NCBI GenBank assembly: GCA_010645155.1
Contig: CM021321.1
Location: 4,680,931-4,744,930 of the forward strand
DNA length: 64,000 nt
From: Tigriopus japonicus
Taxonomy: Eukaryota > Arthropoda > Copepoda > Harpacticoida > Harpacticidae
Direction: 5' to 3'
The position numbers and the translations under genes were made by a program. Below, piece after piece: positions 25,601-33,915 of the stretch; the stretch's first letter is position 1, and each line of letters begins with the position of its first letter. Below the pieces are notes generated by a model, which was not told the DNA's origin, did no database searches, and worked only from the letters and a program-made list of their open reading frames with translations.

Positions 25601-25727
25601 TCCCAATCACCAATCGCCCAAGGCATCGCCCAAGAAAATGGGAATCGAGAAGGACAAAGCAAAGCGACTGAAGCGCAAAATCCTGAATACGCTGTCCGTG
25701 TCCACCTCATCCTTGAGAAAGAGCTAA
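22650..25727 (+). CDS. Mical-like: MICAL-like protein (CH-LIM-NPF-bMERB), Rab effector scaffold
   Basis: MICAL-like proteins bind Rab8/10/13/35-type GTPases and EH-domain proteins on recycling endosomes and link them to actin; unlike MICAL they lack the monooxygenase domain. One uninterrupted exon encodes 1025 residues from the ATG at 22650 (MAFLEGTKALEKW). Residues ~5-110 are a calponin-homology domain (FCAIIHHFRPDLIDF; IPALLDPQDMV). Residues ~153-208 are a LIM domain with CKMC, HRTCFKC, ARC and CCDVC zinc ligands. A long acidic region follows. NPF motifs (EH-domain ligands) sit at ~512, 542 and 593, each followed by acidic residues. Proline-rich stretches (PAPPPPRPPPP; APPRPIPQKR) lie near 690-780. 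Residues ~790-945 are the coiled bMERB Rab-binding domain, and the C-terminus is lysine-rich. Absence of introns in a CDS this long is unusual next to intron-bearing neighbours. Confidence 0.93.
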   Translation: MAFLEGTKALEKWCKVVTADYENVNIVNMSTSWRNGLGFCAIIHHFRPDLIDFESLDEDDILGNNILAFSVGEQHLSIPALLDPQDMVECELLDRLSILTYLSQFYQAFHGATAPNSGKAKRTGSSRSSSATASPVKSLVASKMPMVGRRNEPCKMCGKVVFILERLNVGGKLLHRTCFKCARCGTQLNIVNYYETEKGDYCCDVCPDEETNQEKVVEANKRMVSEHLDSGLENSSSESDDEDNNNSNVYDDPKRHPSGSKTEKDKESLDNQVGLITKNLDENLNVTPKPMASSLPNETDTCQEESSNQIGEGKTEGGSDEDCSNNEKHLKKEGEVDDNGDNVVRVKEPTELDNEVVLSNKPIQSNEETLDSEGHDFLTKPVEVNDDSCRDSDDVIRATSNANESENVPLPHLTNEEDNVPLDVDETDRMTKIDEEDKPGDEKEDKPSEEDSTEVATEEIQDDKPQQDPEPAVRVDAQPPEIRVETEEQEQSDKLDNNKETEDSEKLYPGDMNPFGDEDESEPSPAPPKEPEKESKPVDTSTNPFGSDFEDSGEEEKADNLEVNVPKPEVTAAQGPLANTEPPPKPPRVNASLNPFGSDFEDDEDDDEKHVTNRSSRSGSFRSPSPTPSSASSMRSRKKRMAPKPPGASSTPIASPRTSVARGGPVPSPRGLVQRSASPTLSMASTVSFYNKTRPAPPPPRPPPPKDLPKQRKDQDNQKRRSQMIETGSISSECSSVTQTSGAPSIILTPLSPDKAIEGQWKKKKGPAPPRPIPQKRQVKKIPRKAVNTELHDIEIKQQELERQGVKLEKTIRELCERNDRERCEQGLDITDRDSLGPEVEDLIIQLFDLVNEKNDLFRRQTELIYMKRDHRLEEEHADIEHQIRLLMVDASKCEEDKAREDKLIARLMEIVSQRNEIVDCMEMDRLRELEEDESIEIHMGEYAAIKPTVDDNIKKKMKKKKEKKSKKKDKNFDADKDVDTKEFPNHQSPKASPKKMGIEKDKAKRLKRKILNTLSVSTSSLRKS

Positions 25728-26413
25728 ATCCCACGCGGGACGAGGGTCTAGTCTGCTCGTTAGGCACGTTTGAAGTAGTAGTTCTATTTTCGATTGCATT
25801 TATCGCAACTCAAACATACCCATAAGAAGGCCAAATGTTTCCGACACTTAACCTACACTGACCCACATCACAGAAACCAACACAACACGCCCTATCCAGT
25901 TTGATTAAGAGGCCACGTTCCTCCTTGTGCGAATGTGAACAGAAAGCTCTGTGATACACACCATTTGGCTCGTTTGGAACAGATCTGCATTGGTTGCATT
26001 TTGGAGTTCATCACTCGTGCAAGAATGGATGATGCTTCGTGACTTACATTTTGCCCTTGACGCTTGTTGACCATGTTCCTCGTGAGCTCAATCACATGTT
26101 CCAGAAATCGATTAGTTCCGTATACATATATATACACACACATACACGTCCACTACACGAGACAAATGTTTAAAGAGTTTAATAGCCAATAATATATCTA
26201 AGACAATTGCTATTTTCACCCGACACAATTGCATCCTTAATGACTTACGGGTTACGTAACGTAAACATCAAGCGTTATTTTTTTGAGACTGGACTCTTCA
26301 GTTAAATGATATATATCTTTGTAAGTGTAAATGAACGAGGGAGCTAAAAAGCTAAAAGTAGTAGTTTGCATTTCGAAGACGTAATCCACCAGGTCAACGT
26401 TATGTCTGCTCCA
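25728..26413. other. Tail-to-tail spacer between the MICAL-like and PLD genes
   Basis: The two flanking genes converge here, so this stretch should be made of their 3' UTRs. A short TATA/CACA simple tract lies at 26120-26150. I see no canonical AATAAA in either direction and no coding potential. Confidence 0.5.
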
Positions 26414-29153
26414 TTACGTCGTCAATTTCGCTGGAAGGTAGCCGCTCCTCACTCCCAGTACATTAGCATATGTATCGGGGAACTTGTCCCAAGGCGAATC
26501 CAAAGCTTCCACGAGGCCTTCCTGCGTAATCTTGACCGGATAAGGCAGCATATGTATATCACTGTGTTGCGGTTCCTCAGCAGTGTAAGTGTCCCAAAAG
26601 CTCTGGGTCACTAATCGAACCCGAGCCAGACACTCGTCACTTCCAGGGTTCAAGTAATCCGGGTGCATCTCTCCTAAATGAGCGGCCCAAAGAGCTAATC
26701 GATAAGCATGAACCCCGCCTCTGGGGTTCCCTTGGGTTTCAATCGTGTGCTCGGGTTGATATCCGCCCATGGCGATCTCGGAGTCCCGATTTCCACCTAG
26801 CGATCGCTGATTGATGTTGGCACTACCGATGACCACGTATTGGTCGTCGAAGATGGAAAGCTTTGAATGAACATAGATGGGATGTCGACGACTCTTTCGG
26901 ACTTTTTCCAAGAGGGATCCGGGCGTTGGATCGGCAAACTCGCCGTCTGGCATTTCGTCTGGAGATTCGCGTTTGGCCAGACAATAGAATGACAAGTAAT
27001 CCGTGGGATGTGCGTCCACTTCAAACTCTTTGAGTGCTCGAGCGATCCGCCGATACATGGCTTCCATTGTGCGATATTGCCAGTGAAGGATCTCTTGAAT
27101 AGCTGCAGTGGACGGATCGCCCTCGGGGAACATGGGTATGAGTATGTAGACCTTGAATTTCTCGCGCACAGCGATCTTCTCCATGATTCTTTGTGTGAGC
27201 TCTCGAGGGATGATGTGATCTGTCAACGTGTCTTGGTCGCCGTACCAACAATAAGCACTGCCGTAGAAATACTGGTTCTCCAAGTAGATGAAGTTCTTCG
27301 CGTTGCGGATTTGGTGAACCAAAGCCTTCATGATTGTGTTCTCGATGAGGCGACCGCCTTTGGAGAAGAGGCACTTGTGCTTGTCAAAATCGAAAATACA
27401 CGAGTCAGTGGTTATGGATCGGAAGAGTTGCATATTCCACAAGCTGCCTTCATTGGACGGCATCAAAGCTGGAGCCTCCACATCAAACTCCGTTTCATCT
27501 AAGTGGAACAAGCTCTGGACTTTCTCTTCGGCTTGGCGCCGCCATCGTTCCTCAAAGTTTCTCATGATGTCAAAAGCTGCTGGTCCCTCTACTTTGGCGT
27601 GACAATCGTGCCACGGTTGTCGTGGACCCACATCCTTGGTGGCGTAAGGCACACAATTACTGTAAAAGTCACCCCGATGCAAGTTATTGATGGTGCTCCA
27701 AAGTGGAAACACAGCCGAGTCGTAGCGACCATCGGTGATATCAATCCCGCCAATGAAAGCCACCACTCGGAATCGATCACTTCCCTCGGTCAAGGGCGCA
27801 TCACATATGACAGTCTTTTGATGGTGAGTGTAACAGGTGCCCACAAACTCACTGGCCAGAACACCTTCACGTTTCATTCGCGACATCAAGGCACATTCGA
27901 CGGCGGTTCCAGCGAAATAGTTCCGTGTGTCCTCGTCGTGGGTGCCCATTAAACCAGGACTGCTTTGGGACGAGAGCTTCTCATCCCAGACCATTAGAAG
28001 CACTTTAACACCGTCTTCGGCTTTAGTTTTGAGTAATCGACCCACATTGGAGTATCCATCGATGTCCTCGTCACCGCGAACGAGATTGATCTCGGTGTAG
28101 ACGGACCATCCCGTGATGTAAATGAATTTTTGGGCGTTTTTGATCGCGTTGTACAAGTCTACCCAATGGCGAGTAGCGATGTACGGACTGCCATCTGGGC
28201 ATTCGATCCCTTCAAACTAAGATTACAATAATTTTAATATATATATTTAAAGCACTATCAAGGTCAAAATCTTACCCAAGGGAGTTGAGGAGTATCAGCA
28301 TCCTGGTACAACACGAACCGATTTCCCTCTCGGAGAGGAAAGTAAGCATCCGGAAGTTGAAATTCTCGTTCGTTCAAGTTTTCCTTCGGAAAGTATTGCA
28401 CTGCCATTTTTATTCGTCCCTGAAGTTTGTCGCCATAATAGAGGTCGAACCATCCATCCACCAACCGTCCTTCTATCAAATCCCCACTGGGAATCTTGGT
28501 GGCGGCGAAAAATGTCGCACCCACGTGTTCCTTGTCCTTGATTCGGACTTCAAAGCAACTGGCATGATGGCACACGTACAGGTCGAAGGTCTCATCCCAC
28601 GTGGGATTGAGATCATTGGCAATGTATTTGGTCTTGAACAACCGAGCCAACCCCAGATCCCCGGTCACGTAGGCATCCGTACAATCCTTGCCATCGATAT
28701 TGAAGAAGGTGGTGTCGGTATCGGGCAGATCCTCGGCGCAAATGATATGCACCTTGAGACGTCCATGGAAGAAATGGAGCTTGGACTCGTCCACTTCATC
28801 TCCTGCAAAGAACGTATATGATTAAACCACTGCTTCCATCCAAGACTCATCAGGATGTGCTATGTGCTCTACTGTATGTGATAATGGATGACCAAACAGG
28901 AAGCCGCAAAACTGCAGCAAGTTGTTAGTACAATTAGTAAGTGTTTATGTTACGCTCGAGTCGTCGTCCCGTCCTTCAAACGTGGAATTGTTGATCATTC
29001 GTCGTTCTCAATCCCACGAAAGGCTTTCTCGAACAAACTCCCTCTCGCTCGTGTGTGAGTGTGTGATCGATAGGCGTGGGTTAATCCAAATGAATATAGG
29101 CCACACTTACTACCTGAACTGGAACAACCGCAACAGGACGACGCATTTCCCAT
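26414..29153 (-). CDS. Plant-type C2-domain phospholipase D, with N-terminal acylation signal
   Basis: PLD hydrolyses phosphatidylcholine to phosphatidic acid. Three minus-strand exons (29153-29111, 28802-28276, 28216-26414) give 790 residues. Exon 1 encodes MGNASSCCGCSSS, a strong N-myristoylation signal followed by cysteines suited to palmitoylation. Residues ~20-150 are a C2 domain (LKVHIICAEDLPDTD, DAYVTGD, LNPTWDETFDL), a Ca2+-dependent lipid-binding fold. Two complete HKD motifs follow: HQKTVICD (His ~322) and HSKLSIFD (His ~640). IYLENQYF and a C-terminus ending FPDTYANVLG then VRSGYLPAKLTT match plant PLD alpha/beta proteins. There are no PX or PH domains, unlike animal PLD1/2. The exon 1 donor is tandem (GTAGTAAGT); both choices keep frame. 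Introns and the neighbouring POLA2 gene argue against plant contamination. Family is certain; origin is open. Confidence 0.93.
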
Positions 29154-29907
29154 CCTGACTCAAACCGCAACAACTGTTCTCATGGGTGTGGCACTCCACC
29201 ATCGACAATGGGTGAGTGTCCAATCCGATTGACGAGGTTTTGTCAGATAAATACTCGATTTGATCGGGATAACGAAGGGTCACTGTGTCGTCATGCTGGC
29301 CATCACGGCCTTGGCACACCTCAGAACAACATGGTGATGTCTTGAACGTCCTCAAGATCATGGGCGAATGTTTGGACTAGGGGCCATGAACAACTTGATC
29401 ATACATACACACACATACAAAGCAGTAGGAAGGACTAAGGGAGGGAGGCGGATAGTTTTCGACCACAACGGACCTGCCTATCCCCTCCAAGAACTCTGGG
29501 AATCCTGCATGCAGTACATCAACTAGTGAAGGAGAAGAGGAGGGACAAAAATGTACACTAGCGACTGAGGAGCGTTCCAGTGAGAACAGGCGTGCGTTGC
29601 CAAAAGAGGCATCGAATTTGAGGCGGACAAGGAGAACATGAAAGGCGAACGAGGCAATTTTGTTTTTCCTCTGAGCTTGGCGAGGCATCCGAGAGTGAAT
29701 TTAAAATGGTACGCGCAAAACCAGCCGAGAAATAATGCGCATGGTTCTCCGCTTTTTACGCCTTGAGGGAGATTCTTGGCCAATTGTAGTTTCAGGTTGT
29801 ACGTAGAATTCTAACTACGAGGAATCTTGTTCAAGGCTTTTGGTAATGGGAAAAAGTTTAGGTTTCATGGCAGTTACTCAGAATTGAAATTCCTAGCCAC
29901 TGATATG
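29154..29907. other. Upstream region of the PLD gene
   Basis: This stretch lies between the start of the PLD gene and the 3' end of POLA2, both on the minus strand. It should contain the PLD promoter and leader. The small open frames here lack recognisable domains and no motif stands out. Confidence 0.45.
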
Positions 29908-29913
29908 TTTATT
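29908..29913 (-). promoter_or_regulatory. Polyadenylation signal of POLA2
   Basis: AATAAA on the minus strand lies about 60 nt after the POLA2 stop codon, the expected position for a short 3' UTR. Confidence 0.55.
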
Positions 29914-29972
29914 ATCTAATACCTCAGTTGAAATATGTTTTCCATGTCCAAAAACCATACGTTAACGCAGAG

Positions 29973-31769
29973 CTAGATCCTTAAAATTTCCCCCTGGATT
30001 CGTTGAATGAAGTGAACCTGGTCATTGGATGGTGGGTGAATCCTGAGGCGAGCAAACACGCCCCCTTGTTCGCCTTTAGCCAATCGACCAGGATTTAACA
30101 CAAGTCCACCGTTAATTCCTTTGAAGAAATGAGCCAAATCACTGGGAACGATCAGAATGTGCGGTTGCACGTTCAATTTCGCGTATCGTTCGTACTTGTC
30201 CAAGACAATGCTCATCTCCGCATTAGGTGGGTACAGAGGATAAAAGGAGCGTTGTTCCAATAAGTGGGACGCCACTCTGCGGATCCGATCTTTCGAATTC
30301 GGCATCGCCGTCTCCTCACGACCCAAGTGAAACATGATATCCGACGAAGTCATCCCTATGACTACGCCTTCAATGTTGATTAGACTGGGATCGGACACGA
30401 AGTGGAACCGCTCCCGATCCTCCGGTTTCAAAATATTGGCGTAAGGCGGGGTGGGATAGATGACGTGATGGTGAGCTTCCCGAGATGAGGCCACAATCAC
30501 CATTTTGGTAGGCAAATCGGCTGTTTCCGAGGCTAAGTGAAGCATGATTTCATTAAACTTGTCTTCAAAGGCCACGTCTAGCTCGCCATCTTCGACCATT
30601 TGGTGCTTGATATCCAGGAAAGGTCCGTGAAGGATGGCTACATGCGGTCGATGGGCGCGGATATATCTGATAAGTTCCTTCAAAGGCTCGTTCTCCAAAT
30701 TGTCTTTGGTGGTAAATGGTCCACTGGCCACAATCATGTCCAAAGCACCGGAATTAGCATTGATCCGATCGGGTTTGGTCGGCAACTTGAGTCCGGAATC
30801 GGTGATAATTCGTTTGGCCACGAGTTTCCGTCCACTCGGATTGATCCCTACCACCGCGGCAATTTGACCCGGGAACAACGAGAATTCTCGTACTTGTGCC
30901 AGATCCAAGGGGACCACTCGACCTCCGCTCAATTCGACATTGCCTTGTAATTCCACCGATTGTGGATTAAGTCGACCTTCGGGATCGTCGCAACAAATCC
31001 GACCCAAAGTCACGATTTCGTCATGACAAATCTGACTGAAACTTTGCACCTCTTGTCCCAGATCATTATGATTCAATATGCCTTCACCCACTTGACAAAT
31101 GATCTCATCTAGAACTCCGGCTTTTTCCCGGAGACTCTCGTACATGTATCGATAAGGTTGGCTCAGTACTTCATCACCCTCAGATTTGATCGAGCAACTG
31201 TAAAGAACCGGATTGTCCGTGATCCAATTCGAGCTCTTTAAGGCTCCAAAAGTGACCAAAGTATCGCCTCGATTCGTTCTAGCGGAGAACTTCATGGAAC
31301 TAGGCGTTTCCACCTTCACCTTGGGGCTCATGGGCGTGCCTGGACTATCTTGCAGACCGGTCAATCGTTTATTTCGAGCCGTGGCATCCTCCGGACTGCC
31401 CAAACCTCGTTTGGCCCCGTTTGGCGTGGCTAATCCGTACATAGCCGATATGGTTTGATCCAATCCCTCTCCAGAATGATCCTCCAACAAACTAGCCACA
31501 TTTGTGACGGTCCTTTCATTGACCTTTTGCTCTTGTGAGACAATCTGAGTCAGTTTCTCCTTTTCAAATCGGTCCAAAAGGCCGAGATTGACGGCGGTCT
31601 CTTCTTTACTGGTCAAGATCCAGGCCATGTATTCGGTGGACATCCGATCCACGCCGATAGGGTAGACTTCGAGAAGCCCGGCGAGGGTGTCGATCACCTT
31701 GGGATCATCCAGAGTGAATCCCATGTCGTCAAAGGCCTCTACGATGGCATTGGTGCCGATTTTGACCAT
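29973..31769 (-). CDS. POLA2: DNA polymerase alpha subunit B (p70/POLA2)
   Basis: This is the non-catalytic B subunit that tethers the polymerase alpha catalytic subunit within the polymerase alpha-primase complex at replication origins and lagging-strand starts. One exon encodes 598 residues, the usual family length. The start chosen is the ATG at 31769 (MVKIGTNAIVEAFDDMGF); an in-frame GTG further upstream is not needed. Residues 1-~80 are the small helical N-terminal domain, then a Ser/Thr/Pro linker (TPMSPKVKVETPSS) with likely CDK sites. An OB fold covers roughly 160-310 (SCSIKSEGDEVLSQPYRYM; DLAQVREFSLFPGQIAAVVG). The inactive calcineurin-like phosphoesterase domain follows (MIVASGPFTTKDN; VAILHGPFLD; IVASSREAHHHVIYPTPPY; IVPSDLAHFFK) and ends with a typical ARLRIHPP segment. 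The lack of introns is notable. AATAAA follows about 60 nt after the stop. Confidence 0.97.
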   Translation of the reverse strand: MVKIGTNAIVEAFDDMGFTLDDPKVIDTLAGLLEVYPIGVDRMSTEYMAWILTSKEETAVNLGLLDRFEKEKLTQIVSQEQKVNERTVTNVASLLEDHSGEGLDQTISAMYGLATPNGAKRGLGSPEDATARNKRLTGLQDSPGTPMSPKVKVETPSSMKFSARTNRGDTLVTFGALKSSNWITDNPVLYSCSIKSEGDEVLSQPYRYMYESLREKAGVLDEIICQVGEGILNHNDLGQEVQSFSQICHDEIVTLGRICCDDPEGRLNPQSVELQGNVELSGGRVVPLDLAQVREFSLFPGQIAAVVGINPSGRKLVAKRIITDSGLKLPTKPDRINANSGALDMIVASGPFTTKDNLENEPLKELIRYIRAHRPHVAILHGPFLDIKHQMVEDGELDVAFEDKFNEIMLHLASETADLPTKMVIVASSREAHHHVIYPTPPYANILKPEDRERFHFVSDPSLINIEGVVIGMTSSDIMFHLGREETAMPNSKDRIRRVASHLLEQRSFYPLYPPNAEMSIVLDKYERYAKLNVQPHILIVPSDLAHFFKGINGGLVLNPGRLAKGEQGGVFARLRIHPPSNDQVHFIQRIQGEILRI

Positions 31770-32840
31770 GATGAGAGAGAGGGTGATGCTTGAATGTCTA
31801 ATCACAAAAGTTTGGCGCCGGATTTCTGTTTTGGTTCTGATTGTAAGAGAGGTTGAGATGGGTTGGTCTCACTCAACCTTAAAAATTATACTTCATATGG
31901 GTCATATCGGGATTGAGATGAAAGTGAATGGGTTTACTCGGTTTTTGGGATTGATTTTATTCGCGTATCGAAATTTTTCAGAAATTTATTGAGATCAAAG
32001 TGAAATGGTTTTGCTTGTTTTTTGTGATTTATTTTATCTAATAACACAAGATTTGTCTCACTATTTCTGATTCCTTGATTGTTTGTAGATTTGTAGACTA
32101 AATTTTGGATTGTCTTTAGTTTTTTTTTTTTTTTCAATTTTCAAGTTCGATTAAGAACTTTAAAGGCTCTGTTCACAGCTTTAGCCTCACCTAACGATAC
32201 TTTATAATGGCATATTTACTTATTTAGGCTCGCCTACAGTCTACACACGTTGGATTTCTAAAATCGCTCATCAAATTTTATGCTAACTTGAAAGATTGGA
32301 GTAATTTCTTGAGAAGGCATTTCTAAGTGGAAAAACTGTACTGTACCGTTTGTCTTATGATGGAAAATGGAGCTAGGAATTCTCTCTGCATGGCTTGAGA
32401 TGGCATTGGCCAGGTCCAGGGCCCACATGAATATCGGCTAGTTTTTAAAGCTTCCCTCTGCTCTGAGTATGACTTCAATGAGATAATTCAATCTTCACAT
32501 CATTGGTCTCTCTCGTCGAGAGCTGTTATCTTGACCAACAACAGGAACATGATGTTCCTGACGTTCTTTATCTTTTGTAATGTTCAGCTATGTGATAGTA
32601 CAAGTGTTTGACTAATGGAGACATTACCGTTGCTGTTCCTAAAAAGAGGTCCAAAACTTAAACTTATTTTTTAACAATTGGAGTTTGGGAAAGCATTTCA
32701 ATGCATTGTGGGCTTTCCTGACGATGATATGTTTTGTGAATTGGAATATGATTAACGATCGTTTATCAACAAAAATGTTTGCAATTTTCCTGCCAACTTC
32801 TTTCGGCAGCCCTTTTTGAAGTCCTTTACTTGCTAATAAA

Positions 32841-33657
32841 TAGGGCTCGGATAAAGTTGCTATTTTTTGGTATAAAGTTACTTTTTTACCAAAGTGCAAT
32901 TACTTTTGCCATAACTTGCACTTATTTTTACGAAAATTGTTAAAAGTTGAAATTATTTTTGCAATAGATTTCACGTTTTAACTTTACATGTAAGAACTGG
33001 CCTAAAATTTGACATGTTTGGCCTAAAAATTGATAATTGCTCAAAACTATGACACGAAATTTAAAACAATGGCACATCTTTAGTGATGGACCGAAAGGGC
33101 TCTTAAACGAAACCGTAACCGAAAGCACCTTGATTAAATTATTACATGCATGCAAAATTCACTTTGAAATTAGAATTAATTACGTGTACGACACTGGATA
33201 GTTCTGAAGTTTAAAGATATTAAAAAAGTTGAGTTTCAGTGTTTTTTGGACCAAAAAATGTTCAAATTTCAAGCCCTCTTCTTTAGAGTACATGTCTGCT
33301 TTCGGTTTCGGGCGGCATAACCAAAACCGAAACCGAAATTTCGGCCGAAGACGCTTTCGGTCAAGCACTACACATCTCAGAATGAAATGCTAAAAGTTAA
33401 ATATTATTTTTCATTACCTCATAACTCAGTTTTATGCTGCAGCAATAACCATAAAAATAGCAAAAAAAAAAACTTTAGAAGGTGCTTGTGAAATATGAAA
33501 TTCAAACGACTTTTCCCCAAATTACAATGATAAAGGCAGAAAAAAAACTAGTTGCAACTTGTTGCAGAAAGTCGAAAAGTTGGCAAACTTGATCAAAAGT
33601 ATCAAAAGTTGCAAGCTTTAAATGCAAGTTTCATTTCGCAACTTTGTCCGAGCCCTA
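32841..33657. mobile_element. Non-autonomous hAT element (outer), host of a nested hAT element
   Basis: The left end TAGGGCTCGGATAAAGTTGC and the right end, read on the other strand, TAGGGCTCGGACAAAGTTGC agree at 19 of 20 positions. The flanking 8-mers are CTAATAAA (32833-32840) and CTGATAAA (33658-33665), an 8-bp target duplication with one change. Length is 817 bp including the inner insert at 33081-33370, so about 520 bp without it. No transposase frame is present. Internal sequence repeats variants of AAGTTGC and AAGTTAC in both orientations. Confidence 0.88.
33081..33370. mobile_element. Small hAT element nested inside another hAT element
   Basis: The left end reads TAGTGATGGACCGAAAG and the right end, on the other strand, TAGTGCTTGACCGAAAG. 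Flanking 8-mers are CACATCTT (33073-33080) and CACATCTC (33371-33378), seven of eight matching. The interior is rich in CCGAAA/TTTCGG blocks, a style common in widespread non-autonomous hAT families. Its position inside the outer element shows it inserted later. Confidence 0.82.
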
Positions 33658-33915
33658 CTGATAAAATAAGAACGTCAACAAATGGGAAAAGGGATCCCCA
33701 ACAGCTGCTCTAGGAGGAACCCTAAAAAATAAAATAAGAAACAGATCAAAGTTTGTCGACGCCACTAATCGTGATTCCTTATTCTGCTCTCCTCCTCCTC
33801 TTCCATTCATTCAATTCAGCCGGATTGGCTGGATTCGTTGACGCCCTTGAGCCCCACCCTGGTTCCCGCCCCTCTTTCCACGTTGGACTCGGATTCGAGC
33901 CATGCGGCACAACCC

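Larger units (their letters stand above)
31770..33915. other. Head-to-head intergenic region between POLA2 and WDR11
   Basis: The flanking genes diverge, so both promoters are expected here, at each end. The middle is filled by two nested hAT elements (32841-33657 with 33081-33370 inside). A CT-rich tract ending in AG at 33790-33819 just before WDR11 could be a splice acceptor for an unseen upstream WDR11 exon. No other gene is supported. Confidence 0.5.
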
